Source of the DNA: Chitinophaga pollutisoli
Lineage (GTDB): Bacteria; Bacteroidota; Bacteroidia; Chitinophagales; Chitinophagaceae
Length of the DNA: 64,000 nucleotides
Assembly: GCF_038396755.1 (NCBI RefSeq)
Contig: NZ_CP149822.1
Location: forward strand, 2,914,001 to 2,978,000
Reading direction: 5' to 3'
Numbering within the stretch: position 1 is the stretch's first letter; every line of letters starts with the position of its first letter. The notes under the pieces were generated by a model that did no database searches, was not told where the DNA came from, and saw nothing but the letters and a program-made list of their open reading frames with translations. Position numbers and translations under genes: made by a program. This document shows positions 7,118 to 15,640 of this stretch, in pieces.

Positions 7118-8842
7118 TTATTTTTTCGTCAGCAGATCGATTTCCTGTTGCACGAAATCCGCCAGTTCCTTCACGTAAGCCGGGGAGAAGTCGAACCGGA
7201 TGCCGGCCGCTTCGTATAGCTCTGGGAGGGTTTTGGTGTACCCCAGGCTGAGGGCTTTCATGTAGTTGTCGAGCGCTGTTTCGGGTTGCTCGCGATATTG
7301 TTTCCACATGGCGATGGCGCCCAGCTGCGCAATGCCGTATTCAATGTAATAGAAAGGTACTTCGAAAAGATGCAATTGGCGCTGCCAGTTGCTGGCGCGG
7401 AAATGTTCGAATCCGGTCCAGTCTATGTTTCCCGGCGTGAATTCGTCGAGGATGCGCGTCCAGGCTGCGGTGCGCTCTACGGGCGTGTGCGCGGGATTTT
7501 CGTAGATCCAGTGCTGGAATTTATCGATTGTTGCAATCCAGGGGAAGATGACGATGGAGCGTTCCAATTGCTGCAGTTTGGCGCGGCGCAGTTCTTCGGG
7601 ATTGTCGAAGAAGAGGTGCCAGTGGTCCATCGTGAACAATTCCATGCTCATGCTTGCCACTTCCGCGATCTCCATGGGATATTCCTTGAAAGCGCTGAGC
7701 GGGAGGTTGTGGCTGAGGAAGGAATGCACGGCGTGGCCGCCTTCGTGCACCATGGTGGTGAGGTCCTTCATTTGCCCGGCCGCATTCATGAAAATGAAGG
7801 GGACGCCGGTTTCCGCGAGGGGGCAATTATACCCGCCGGGAGCTTTGTTCTTCCGGCTGTCGAGGTCGAGGCGCTGCATGTCGCGCATCACTTCCAGGCA
7901 TTCGCCGAAGAAGGGGCGCAGTTCTTTGAAGCAGGCGATGGATTTGTTGATCAGTTCGTTCCCGTCTTTAAAGGGTTCGAGGGGTTTGGTGCCTTCTGGT
8001 TCGGCGTCCGCGTCCCAGGGGCGGAGCTTGTCCAGCCCCAGTTTGGCCCGCTGGCGTTCCAGCGCCCCGCCTACCAGCGGCAAAATATGCTCGCGGATAG
8101 CCTGATGGAACTGGAAGCAATCTTCCTTGGTGTATTCGAAACGGCCGAGCTCTTCGAATTTATAATCGCGGTAATTGGCGAAGCCTGCGTTTTGCGCTAC
8201 TTCGTGGCGTTTGGTAACGAGCGAGGAGAAGAGCGCGTCGAGTTTTTCGCGGTCCTGCAGGCGGCGTTCCCCTGTTTTGGTGAAAACTTCTTCGCGCAGT
8301 TTGCGGTCGGGATTTTCGAGGAACTTGGCAGCTTGCTGCAGGGTGAATTCCTGTCCGTTCACTTCGATGGTCATGGCGCCGGAGATAACTCCGTATTGCT
8401 GGGCCATAACACTGAGTTCTGCCTGGATGGGAATATTCTTTTCGTTGAACAGCTTCACCTGCTTGCGGACGTTGCGCAGGTAGGGGAAATACTGCGCGGG
8501 ATCGAGGTCGGCGCTGAAGGGGCTGTCGAGCAGTTTACGATTGAGCGCGTCTGCATAGGGTTGCAGTTTGGGCTGGATTTCCATGCAGAAGTAGGTAAAC
8601 GCTTCTTCGTATTCCTTGTTGGCGGTGTCGCGCGTCATGCGGATCTGGCGCCAGCAGGCGTCTTCACTAATCACGGCTTCCAGCTCGGAGATATCCGCCA
8701 GCCATTGGGAGAGTTCTTCTTTGCTGTTGACGGGCCGTTGCTGGAGGGTTTCGAAATATGGCTGCAGCGCGTCCCAGGTGGTTACCGTAAAATCCTGCGG
8801 GAGAAATTGCCTGGGGGGCGCTGTGATATGAGCATTGGGCAT
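7118..8842 (-). CDS. M3 family oligoendopeptidase (PepF-like)
   Basis: The 574-residue protein carries the M3 metallopeptidase zinc motif HEGGH (about residues 366-370, in MVHEGGHAVHSFLSHN), with the third zinc ligand region EIAEVASMSMELF about 25 residues later. The size fits cytoplasmic oligoendopeptidase F-type enzymes that cleave short peptides, and there is no signal peptide. The ATG at 8842 (MPNAHITAPP) is used rather than a TTG three codons upstream. It stands alone, with a shared terminator at its 3' end and about 380 bp of non-coding DNA upstream. Confidence 0.92.
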   Translation of the reverse strand: MPNAHITAPPRQFLPQDFTVTTWDALQPYFETLQQRPVNSKEELSQWLADISELEAVISEDACWRQIRMTRDTANKEYEEAFTYFCMEIQPKLQPYADALNRKLLDSPFSADLDPAQYFPYLRNVRKQVKLFNEKNIPIQAELSVMAQQYGVISGAMTIEVNGQEFTLQQAAKFLENPDRKLREEVFTKTGERRLQDREKLDALFSSLVTKRHEVAQNAGFANYRDYKFEELGRFEYTKEDCFQFHQAIREHILPLVGGALERQRAKLGLDKLRPWDADAEPEGTKPLEPFKDGNELINKSIACFKELRPFFGECLEVMRDMQRLDLDSRKNKAPGGYNCPLAETGVPFIFMNAAGQMKDLTTMVHEGGHAVHSFLSHNLPLSAFKEYPMEIAEVASMSMELFTMDHWHLFFDNPEELRRAKLQQLERSIVIFPWIATIDKFQHWIYENPAHTPVERTAAWTRILDEFTPGNIDWTGFEHFRASNWQRQLHLFEVPFYYIEYGIAQLGAIAMWKQYREQPETALDNYMKALSLGYTKTLPELYEAAGIRFDFSPAYVKELADFVQQEIDLLTKK

Positions 8843-8968
8843 GATGTACAATTATTTTGCGGAAAAATAGCAAAAAACGGGCTAAGCGGGGCAAACCTGC
8901 CATAAGGACGGGCGTCACCAGGGGCCAGGCCCTACCCGGACTGTCACGAAAGTGATGCTGATACAGGC

Positions 8969-9157
8969 TTTAAGATAGGTTGAGATACCCTTGAGATACC
9001 CTTGAGATACGGTTCAGCCATCGTTGAGACTCCCTATAAAGGGGTAACTCAAGGGTAGCTGAAGTATGCCTGAACCATAGGGATAGCCTGCCTTATCTAT
9101 TAGCTATCGTCCTGTTTACCTGGTATTAAGCAGGTTGATATCTGGACGAAGGGGTAT
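8969..9157. repeat. Intergenic element with 11-nt phased units, copy 1
   Basis: Units start every 11 nt at 8980, 8991, 9002, 9013 and 9024: TTGAGATACCC twice, TTGAGATACGG, TTCAGCCATCG, TTGAGACTCCC. They run into a near-palindromic centre CCTATAAAGG (9033-9042). Beyond the centre the sequence continues with complementary-type units such as CTCAAGGGTA (9048-9057), the inverse of TACCCTTGAG. A second element of the same design lies at 57221-57356 and shares TTCAGCCATC and the CCTATAA centre. It does not encode a protein. Function unknown; it may be a dispersed bend- or hairpin-forming repeat. Confidence 0.6.
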
Positions 9158-9163
9158 AAAAAA

Positions 9164-9201
9164 AGCAAACCAGGCCGCTTGCGGGAAGAGCCTGGTTTGC
9201 T
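9164..9201 (-). terminator. Intrinsic terminator of the DUF5606 gene
   Basis: AGCAAACCAGGC (9164-9175) and GCCTGGTTTGCT (9190-9201) form a perfect 12 bp stem. On the minus strand it is followed by a run of T (A-run at 9158-9164 on the plus strand). Confidence 0.8.
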
Positions 9202-9221
9202 GCGAAATATGTGTAAACCGT

Positions 9222-9863
9222 TTATTCTTCGGTTTTCTTCTTGCGGGTAGCTTTGGGCTTTTTCTCTTCGCCTTCGGCACCTTCAGCGTCGGCAGCCGCT
9301 TTTTTAGCGGGCGCTTTCTTCTTCGCTGCGGGTTTTTCTTCTGCTTCCGCGCCTTCGGTTTCGGCAGCCGCTTTCTTGGCGGGCGCTTTCTTCTTGGGCT
9401 TCGCTTCTTCGGCAGGAGCGGCTTCTGCGGCGGGAGCTTCAGCGGTTGCTTCGGCGCCTTCTTCTGCGGCGGCTTCGTCGAATTTCAGGAGGTCGTTTTT
9501 CTCGAGGATGGAGAACCATTTCACCATCTTCTTCATATCGCTTACATACACACGGTCCTCATCGAACTCGGGGAATACGCTTTTGAAATAACCTTTGATC
9601 GTATTGTTATCAGCTTTCGCATCCACCAGGGGGAACGAAGCCGCGTTTTCCTGCATAGCCTTGAATACAGCCGACAGGTTAACATTATCGCCCGTGGTAA
9701 ACACTTCGATGCTTTCCAAGGGGGTAAAATTATGTATCCGGGAAGATACGAAGCGGGTGCTTTTATCCTCGAGCGATTTTACAATAGCGCCATCCTGTTT
9801 GCTGGCCAGCAATTGGAATAAACCGCCTAATCCGGTTACTGCAACAATTTCTCTGTACTGCAT
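9222..9863 (-). CDS. DUF5606-like protein with histone-H1-like Lys/Ala tail
   Basis: The product has 213 residues. The first ~120 (MQYREIVAVTGLGGLFQLL..., SRIHNFTPLESIEVFT, VFPEFDEDRVYVSDMKKMVKWF) match the conserved N-terminal domain seen in Bacteroidota DUF5606 proteins. From about residue 125 the chain becomes an Ala/Glu-rich linker and then a tail with repeated KKKAPAKKAAA blocks, as in histone H1-like tails. The tail suggests nucleic-acid binding; function is otherwise unknown. The ATG at 9863 is chosen over a TTG at 9887 because that TTG lies inside a good -7 element (9885-9892). Confidence 0.8.
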   Translation of the reverse strand: MQYREIVAVTGLGGLFQLLASKQDGAIVKSLEDKSTRFVSSRIHNFTPLESIEVFTTGDNVNLSAVFKAMQENAASFPLVDAKADNNTIKGYFKSVFPEFDEDRVYVSDMKKMVKWFSILEKNDLLKFDEAAAEEGAEATAEAPAAEAAPAEEAKPKKKAPAKKAAAETEGAEAEEKPAAKKKAPAKKAAADAEGAEGEEKKPKATRKKKTEE

Positions 9864-9884
9864 GAATTCATTTTTAAAGAGCGG

Positions 9885-9892
9885 CAAATATA
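9885..9892 (-). promoter_or_regulatory. -7 promoter element of the DUF5606 gene
   Basis: On the minus strand this reads TATATTTG, a match to TAnnTTTG. It lies 22 bp before the ATG at 9863 and overlaps the rejected TTG start, so it decides the start choice. Confidence 0.5.
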
Positions 9893-9952
9893 AAAAATTA
9901 ACAGATGAAATAACCCTGACAAATTTTCACCCGGGCTTTTAGGTCCGGCCAA

Positions 9953-11620
9953 TCAGTCGCGGAGCAATACCACGGCCAGTTTGCGCACCAACTGCTTCCC
10001 ATCGGCGTTCCAGGCGGCGATCCGGAGGGCATATGTTCCGCGGGGAAGCGGTAACCCACTGTCTCCCAACCCGTTCCAGCTGATTTTGCCCTTATCCGCG
10101 GCGGAAACCTGGTCGGCCAGGTGGCGGACTTGCCGGCCGGCCGCGTCAAATATCCGGATATCGAGCCGAAACCCCGGCGCAGGAAATCCCCAGCTGATCC
10201 AGAGTAGGTCGTCGACGCCGTTGTTATCCGGGCTGAAAGCCGCCGGCTCCGCACTGCACCATTTCCCCGCAACATCCCTGCCAACCCGGTGGGAGTTCGC
10301 GTATCCCGGCGTCGCGAAGCCGGCGGTGGAGGCGGCGGAATGCCAGTTACCCGGTTCCAGCCCCGAAATGCCCATGTCCAGCCGCTCGAAAGCAACGCCT
10401 TTGGTAACCGACAACTCCGGGGAATGGCGCTTCCGGTCCCAGGTAACTTCATCCAGCAACGCGCCCGACAGCGCAAACAGGCCCAGCTGGCCGGATTCGG
10501 CGGACAGGGCGGGCAGGGAAACGTACTCCATTGCGCCGAGGCATGCGTATTGGCGGCAGAGGGCTTCCGGGCCGGGGCTCAGGGCGAGGAACTGGCCGGG
10601 GAAAAGCAGATACGGGCGGCGGATCACCGGGGAAAGCGACCGCCAGCTGCTATCGTCGGCTTTTGTGGAAAAACGGAGGGCCTGGAGATCGATGGGCGCG
10701 GCGCCGTTATTATATATCTCGATGAAATCGTCGGTGCCCGTGATCGGGTCGGGAAGGATTTCGCTGACCACGATGCCCGCCGGTCCGGAAGGGCGCCCCG
10801 CGGGGATGAAATCGCCGGGCGGCAGAGGGCGGCCGTCGCAGCTTTCCAGGGCAAGCGTCCTGAGTTGGAACAGGGCGCCTTCAGGCAGGGGTTCCGCCAG
10901 TCGGAGCAATACGGTATTAAATAACGGCGGCTCGGGGTGGGCGTTGGTGATGGGGCGCTCCGACGCAAACGCGGCAACATCCGCTGACGGGGAAACCGGG
11001 CCGGAGAAATGCAGGCGGACGTGCAGGCTGTCTTGCCAGGTGCAGCGGAGGAGCACGGGGAGCGGTGGGTCCTGCAACGGAGCCGCCACCGAATTGAGCT
11101 TGCCAGGCGTTCCGCCGGAAGGGTCGTTGGAGAAGGCCCAGTTTTCAGGACCGGCGCAGGGGAAAGCGGGATCTATCATTTCGAGGGACCAGCCGCCCGC
11201 TGACTTGAAGCTCCCGGAAAAGCGGCGCATCTCCACCGCTACGGCGTGGATCACGTGGCCGGAGGGGGCTTCCAGGAAGAGAAGGTCTTCGTCGTTATGC
11301 AGCGCGAAGAAGCTGCCCGCGTCAACGACCGGTTGAAAGAAAGCGGCGCCTCTGCGGGGAGCCACCACCACATATCCGCCGGGCGCCAGCGCAAAAGCGG
11401 GGAGCGTGGCGGAACCGCCGTTGCCGCGCACCTTCCATCCCGCGAGGTCAATGGTGCGGGAAGACGTGTTCTTCAGCTCGATGAACTCATATTCCGGCAG
11501 GGCAACCGGCGGCGAGGGGTCCGTCATGATTTCGTGGATAATGACATCGTGCGGCAAAGGATACGTCGTATCACCACAGGGCGCATACAAAAGCGCGCAG
11601 GCACAAACAATGACTTGCAT
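9953..11620 (-). CDS. Secreted protein with two lamin-tail domains and a FlgD/CHU_C-like C-terminus
   Basis: The product has 555 residues. A short hydrophobic N-terminus (MQVIVCACALLYAPC) is followed by a lamin-tail domain (about 25-135: VIIHEIMTDPSPP, EYEFIELKNTS, IDLAGWKVRG). Next come a Big-like region and a second lamin-tail domain (about 290-380: GIVVSEILPDPITG, DFIEIYNNGAAPIDL). The C-terminus is FlgD/gliding-motility-like (about 460-555: AFSPDNNGVDDLLWISW, LDIRIFDAAGRQVRHL, PRGTYALRI). Such proteins are exported to the cell surface or medium, often through the type IX secretion system. The ATG at 11620 is preferred; the longer open frame upstream has no signal sequence and overlaps asd on the other strand. 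Cys6, Cys8 and Cys15 near the start could also form a lipobox. Function unknown, perhaps adhesion or nucleic-acid/polymer binding. Confidence 0.82.
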   Translation of the reverse strand: MQVIVCACALLYAPCGDTTYPLPHDVIIHEIMTDPSPPVALPEYEFIELKNTSSRTIDLAGWKVRGNGGSATLPAFALAPGGYVVVAPRRGAAFFQPVVDAGSFFALHNDEDLLFLEAPSGHVIHAVAVEMRRFSGSFKSAGGWSLEMIDPAFPCAGPENWAFSNDPSGGTPGKLNSVAAPLQDPPLPVLLRCTWQDSLHVRLHFSGPVSPSADVAAFASERPITNAHPEPPLFNTVLLRLAEPLPEGALFQLRTLALESCDGRPLPPGDFIPAGRPSGPAGIVVSEILPDPITGTDDFIEIYNNGAAPIDLQALRFSTKADDSSWRSLSPVIRRPYLLFPGQFLALSPGPEALCRQYACLGAMEYVSLPALSAESGQLGLFALSGALLDEVTWDRKRHSPELSVTKGVAFERLDMGISGLEPGNWHSAASTAGFATPGYANSHRVGRDVAGKWCSAEPAAFSPDNNGVDDLLWISWGFPAPGFRLDIRIFDAAGRQVRHLADQVSAADKGKISWNGLGDSGLPLPRGTYALRIAAWNADGKQLVRKLAVVLLRD

Positions 11621-11683
11621 ATGATTACTTTTTAATGGGTCAACAATCTGGCGGGAATATATCGAAATTGTCGTTTGATATAT

Positions 11684-11691
11684 TAATTTTG
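11684..11691 (+). promoter_or_regulatory. -7 promoter element of asd
   Basis: TAATTTTG fits TAnnTTTG, 29 bp before the asd ATG. A TTG lies at 11668-11670, closer than usual for a -33 element. Confidence 0.4.
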
Positions 11692-11720
11692 GGTCTCGTT
11701 TTTTAAACCTAATCAAAATC

Positions 11721-12710
11721 ATGAAAGTAGCCGTAGTAGGCGCCACCGGACTGGTAGGCTCCAAAATGTTGCAAGTACTCGCGGAAAGGAATTTCCCTGT
11801 GACGGAACTGATCCCTGTCGCTTCCGAAAAATCTGTTGGTAAGGAAGTAGTGTATAAGGGTAAGCCGTACAAAGTGGTAACCGCAGATACGGCTATTGGC
11901 ATGAAACCGAACGTAGCCATCTTCTCCGCCGGCGGCAGTACTTCTCTGGAGTGGGCGCCGAGGTTCGCGGAAGCAGGCATCACCGTGATCGACAACTCTT
12001 CCGCCTGGCGCATGGATCCCACCAAGAAGCTGGTGGTTCCCGAAGTGAATGCAGACGCGCTCACGAAGGAAGATAAAATCATCGCGAATCCTAACTGTTC
12101 GACTATTCAAATGGTGCTGGTACTGAAACCGCTCCACGATAAATATGGTATCAACCGCGTAGTGGTGTCCACTTATCAATCCGTAACCGGCACCGGCGTA
12201 AAAGCCGTGACCCAGCTCATGAACGAGCGCCAGGGTATTGAAGGAGAAATGGCATATGCCTATCCCATCGACCTGAACGTAATTCCGCAGATCGACGTGT
12301 TTACCGAAAACGGTTACACCAAGGAAGAAATGAAAATGGTGAAAGAAACCGTGAAGATCATGGGCGACGAGAAAGTAAAAGTTACGGCTACTACCGTGCG
12401 CATTCCGGTAATGGGCGGACATAGCGAAAGCGTGAACATCGAGTTCGACAAAGATTTCGATCTTTCGGAAGTACGCAGCATCCTTGCTGCAACGCCGGGT
12501 TTGATTGTGGTAGACGATCCTGCGAAAGCGCAATATCCCATGCCGAAGGATGCACATGACAAAGACGAAGTATTTGTAGGCCGCATCCGCCGCGACGAAA
12601 CACAGGCGAATACATTGAACCTTTGGATCGTGGCAGACAACCTGCGTAAAGGTGCGGCAACAAACGCTGTACAAATCGCGGAATACCTGAGCGGTAAGAA
12701 CTGGTTGTAA
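11721..12710 (+). CDS. asd: Aspartate-semialdehyde dehydrogenase
   Basis: The 329-residue enzyme has the NADPH-binding GATGLVG (7-13), the catalytic Cys in NPNCST (C126), and the substrate-site His in MGGHSES (H234). It reduces beta-aspartyl phosphate to aspartate semialdehyde, the branch point to lysine/diaminopimelate, threonine and methionine. Length and motifs are standard. A TAnnTTTG element and a clean terminator make it a single-gene unit. There is no sign of transfer or damage. Confidence 0.96.
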   Translation: MKVAVVGATGLVGSKMLQVLAERNFPVTELIPVASEKSVGKEVVYKGKPYKVVTADTAIGMKPNVAIFSAGGSTSLEWAPRFAEAGITVIDNSSAWRMDPTKKLVVPEVNADALTKEDKIIANPNCSTIQMVLVLKPLHDKYGINRVVVSTYQSVTGTGVKAVTQLMNERQGIEGEMAYAYPIDLNVIPQIDVFTENGYTKEEMKMVKETVKIMGDEKVKVTATTVRIPVMGGHSESVNIEFDKDFDLSEVRSILAATPGLIVVDDPAKAQYPMPKDAHDKDEVFVGRIRRDETQANTLNLWIVADNLRKGAATNAVQIAEYLSGKNWL

Positions 12711-12736
12711 TCAAGTCTTTTCCAATAGTTATCCAC

Positions 12737-12768
12737 AACGGCGCGGCACACTCCGCGCCGTTCTTTTT
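12737..12768 (+). terminator. Intrinsic terminator of asd
   Basis: AACGGCGCGG (12737-12746) pairs with CCGCGCCGTT (12753-12762), followed by CTTTTTT. Confidence 0.88.
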
Positions 12769-12770
12769 TA

Positions 12771-13187
12771 TGCCCGGACTGCTATCATCTTGCAGTTCAA
12801 GTCATTAACAAAAAATAATATTTTACCGATTTTCATTCATTATCATTCATCTACACGCATAACGCTGCCATGTGTCACTTATATTCAACTCATTACACGG
12901 TTGAACATTTGGAAATTGCATTTTTTTCATTTAAATTCACTTCCCCGTCACACTACGACGAGGCATACACGAATACTGTCGACTCTATTAACGAAACGCG
13001 CAATGCGTTGACTGTACCTGCTTTCATCATTTTTTGTTAATGCACTTTGGATTAAAAACTACACGGAAGTAGTATAGATTTGTGGGGGATATAATTCACC
13101 TTTGACATTACAATCCTATGCTAATAAATTCATTATCTGTATTATCCATGAAAACTATTCTATCAAATTAAACACCCTTTTTGTCCT
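12771..13187. other. AT-rich non-coding stretch
   Basis: These 417 bp are much richer in A+T than the flanking genes. A 73-codon open frame at 12790-13011 has a composition (His/Thr/Leu-rich, no domain) that looks accidental. Apart from a possible -7 element at 13075, I see nothing functional. Confidence 0.6.
13075..13082 (+). promoter_or_regulatory. Possible -7 element for the small ORF at 13188
   Basis: TAGATTTG matches TAnnTTTG. The nearest TTTG upstream (13046-13049) is 25 bp away, longer than the usual spacing. Confidence 0.3.
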
Positions 13188-13439
13188 ATGAAAACCAACG
13201 CAAATCGTGAACTTTTGTTAATGCATAAGTTTACCGAAGAATGGAGCACGAACTTTTCCTCGCAGGTTTCCCGCATCATGAACATTGTAGATCAAAAGGA
13301 TACAATGGACGGAATTATTCCGATCATTGAAGTGGCGAATGTGTATAATCAGCGCTTCGCGGAAACGAGGATAGACAAGGAAAATTTGTTAAAGAACCGT
13401 AAATCGCGCCCATTTGAGTTTTTGATACATAAGAATTGA
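13188..13439 (+). CDS. Small hypothetical protein, 83 residues
   Basis: I do not recognise this protein. It is charged and mostly helical in character (MHKFTEEWSTNFSSQVSRIMNIVDQ), with no signal peptide, Cys or clear motif, and a basic tail (RKSRPFEFLIHKN). It is more A+T-rich than its neighbours. A candidate -7 element and a hairpin downstream bracket it as a separate unit. It may be a lineage-specific gene or a chance frame. Confidence 0.45.
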   Translation: MKTNANRELLLMHKFTEEWSTNFSSQVSRIMNIVDQKDTMDGIIPIIEVANVYNQRFAETRIDKENLLKNRKSRPFEFLIHKN

Positions 13440-13467
13440 TTTACTGTCTCTATTTTGTTGCAGCAGC

Positions 13468-13516
13468 CTAGTTGCCGGAAGCGCTTGTACCCCACAAGGA
13501 CTTCTCCGGTAACTAG
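13468..13516. terminator. Nested hairpin between the small ORF and the DUF2461 gene
   Basis: CTAGTTGCCGGAAG (13468-13481) pairs imperfectly with CTTCTCCGGTAACTAG (13501-13516), enclosing an inner CTTGT/ACAAG stem (13484-13498). It lies between two converging genes. There is no T-run, so termination is inferred from position. Confidence 0.4.
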
Positions 13517-13534
13517 CAGGGCGGGGAAAGATGG

Positions 13535-14196
13535 TTATTCGTCCTGCGCGGCATTCAGAAATCCGATGAATGGTTGCATCGCCGAAAAGATGCGGAGCAC
13601 ATCGCGAACGAGCGTTGGTTGGGTAGCCGCCTCGTCGCTGACATGAGTAGTCACTACCCAGCTTTTCAGTTTCAGATATGCGATAGCGGGATTATCTTCA
13701 TGATACCCCTGAGGCGCGGTTTTCAACGAGTCGCCATTTACTTTTCCGAACAGGCGGATAAAATCTTTCGCGCCAACGATTCGCTGAAATTCCGCGAAGT
13801 TGTAATCTATTTCCTGACGAACTTTTTCAATGCGGGAGGCGCCGGCATCCAAAGTCCGCCACCGGCGAAGCTATGCCCTCCGGGCTCCAGGTGGAAATAA
13901 AAACCCGCCAACGGGCTCTTCTTGCCCCCTTTTGAAAAGGAAGCCCCCATGTTCGCTTTATAGGGCGTCTTGTCTTTCGAGAAACGGACATCTTTATATA
14001 TCCGGAAAACGCACTCCTTTACGGTAAGCCCTTCCATCCCCGGGTCCATCCGGGCCAAACCGTCGATGACCTGCTGTACCAGGCTTTCGAAATCCTCCTT
14101 CGCCTGGAGGTACGAAGCCCTGTTTTCATCGAACCAAACCTTATTGTTGTTGAGCTTGAGGTCTTTCAGGAATTTCAATGTGGAACGTTGCAGCAT
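13535..14196 (-). pseudogene. DUF2461 family gene with a one-base frameshift
   Basis: The N-terminal part (ATG at 14196: MLQRSTLKFLKDLKLNNNKVWFDENR...KTPYKANMGASFSKGGKK...GGHSFAGGGLWMPAP) is a typical DUF2461 protein, but the frame ends at a TAG soon after LKKFVRK. The rest of the family sequence (KVRQEIDYNFAEFQRIVG...AIAYLKLKSWVVTTHVSD...) continues in the next frame to the stop at 13535. Adding one base to the five-A run (plus-strand T-run 13823-13827) would restore a continuous ~220-residue protein of normal family length. Function of the family is unknown. Homopolymer under-calling or a real pseudogene are both possible; see the finding on four such sites. Confidence 0.85.
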
Positions 14197-14296
14197 AATT
14201 GATAGCCCGTTTTTTGGGGGAGAAAAGATATAAAAAACCCCGGTAAACCCGGGGAAATTTTCTCGCTCCCGCCGCAATGGGCCGGAAAATAAAATA

Positions 14297-14319
14297 GGGC
14301 CGGCTGAAACAACCGGCCC
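14297..14319 (-). terminator. Intrinsic terminator downstream of the porin gene
   Basis: GGGCCGG (14297-14303) pairs with CCGGCCC (14313-14319). Read on the minus strand, the hairpin is followed by TATTTTATTTT. Confidence 0.75.
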
Positions 14320-14373
14320 CTAAGCATAACGGTTCGGTTAAACCTTATTATATGAGCCTGTGATTAGGATTCC

Positions 14374-15423
14374 TTAAAACTTATAGATCGCCGCCAGCAG
14401 CACATTGGCGGAATTGGCCTTCGGCGCGTCCGCCTTGGTGAATATATCCTTCGAACCGTGATCCAGCCTGAACTCCGGGATCAGCGTGAAGCCACCTACC
14501 TTGTACTGGCCAGACAGCGTTACAGCGAAGATGCTGCCACCTTCGGGATATTCGGTCTTGTCGCCGTATACTTTGATATTATCCTTGTCGGAGAAATACT
14601 CCCCGCGCAAAGTGAGCCCCAGGCTTTCGGTGGGGTCGTAATTCAGGTAAAGCGCCGAGCCGTACCAATTGGTGTTCACGCCGTTTTTGTACATGCTGTA
14701 GGTGCCGTTGTACCCCAGGCCGAACTTGGGCGTCAGCTGATAGGTTATCACCGCGTCCAGCTGGTCGTTGCGGGTCTGGAAAGTATCGCGGCCGCCGATG
14801 TAGTTCAGGTAAAACTTGAAAGGAACCTCCGCCGGGGCAAATCCATATTGCGCGCCGATGAACTTGATCCCACCCCAGGTAGCGGATTTAAAGTCGGTCG
14901 GGTTGAACACGCCCACCATAAGGCTGTGCGAGCCGAACGTCATATCCGCCTTTACCCCGGTGTGGAAGAAAGGGCCATAGGAAAACATATATGACATGCT
15001 GTAGTTGCGGTTCGCGTATGCGTCTACCAGCTCGTAACCTACGTGGGTGCTGTACGAACCCATGGAGAACTTCAGCCAGTCGGTAGGGGCAAAGGCAACA
15101 AACAGCTGCTTGATCGCCAGTCTTGTTTTATCGTCGTTGTACGAAAAATCTTCCGCACGCTTTCCGAAGCCGATATCCGCCACCATGCCTACGTTCTTGA
15201 AAGTGCTTTCCAGTTTAAGCGAAAGCATGTTCAGCTCAAAGGAATTGTGGGAACCGGTGAAACTGGTCTTATTGTCGGTAACGTTTTTGTTGAAGTTGTA
15301 TTTATAATATACATCGGCAGAGCCGGACAATTTAAAACCTACGGGGAGGAGGCGTGTAGAATCCTGTGCGAGGGCAGGCACAATCGAAAAGACAGCCAGG
15401 AGCGCGAATAAACTTTTTCTCAT
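14374..15423 (-). CDS. Outer-membrane beta-barrel porin (OmpL/BBP2-like)
   Basis: The product has 349 residues. A signal peptide (MRKSLFALLAVFSIVPALAQ, 1-20) is followed by a chain of alternating beta-strands (GSADVYYKYNFNKN, NSFELNMLSLKLES, MVADIGFGKRAED) ending in an aromatic residue (LLAAIYKF), as in outer-membrane porins of the putative beta-barrel porin-2 group. The ATG at 15423 starts the signal peptide; upstream codons do not fit. The gene lies 217 bp after an ammonium transporter gene on the same strand, a pairing that suggests it lets small nitrogenous solutes through the outer membrane (inference). Confidence 0.88.
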   Translation of the reverse strand: MRKSLFALLAVFSIVPALAQDSTRLLPVGFKLSGSADVYYKYNFNKNVTDNKTSFTGSHNSFELNMLSLKLESTFKNVGMVADIGFGKRAEDFSYNDDKTRLAIKQLFVAFAPTDWLKFSMGSYSTHVGYELVDAYANRNYSMSYMFSYGPFFHTGVKADMTFGSHSLMVGVFNPTDFKSATWGGIKFIGAQYGFAPAEVPFKFYLNYIGGRDTFQTRNDQLDAVITYQLTPKFGLGYNGTYSMYKNGVNTNWYGSALYLNYDPTESLGLTLRGEYFSDKDNIKVYGDKTEYPEGGSIFAVTLSGQYKVGGFTLIPEFRLDHGSKDIFTKADAPKANSANVLLAAIYKF

Positions 15424-15538
15424 TATTGGAATTTTAAAATTTTGGTTAATAAAATGATAAAGGGTTCCGCTGCTTTGTTTGGGTGCTGATTCAGGTACAC
15501 GATGCTGCTGGGGCAAAACTCACCCGGATCGCCCGTCG

Positions 15539-15567
15539 TCATGGCCTGCGGGCCACGACGACGAACA
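15539..15567 (-). promoter_or_regulatory. Hairpin in the amt-porin gap
   Basis: CGTCGTCATGGCC and GGCCACGACGACG face each other around a TGCG loop between amt and the porin gene. No T-run follows on the minus strand. It may act as an mRNA-stabilising or attenuating hairpin within a shared transcript. Confidence 0.35.
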
Positions 15568-15640
15568 ACGTCCGGTTTTTCAAAAAAGAGAATATTAACT
15601 AACTATTGCGAAGGGATCGATCAGATCAAGGTTGATAAAA

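Noticed and set aside
9164..9201. Attenuator or small RNA
   Set aside because: Simple perfect stem with T-run directly after a gene; ordinary terminator.
12790..13011. 73-codon frame in AT-rich DNA
   Set aside because: No recognisable motif, odd His/Thr/Arg composition, no supporting promoter.
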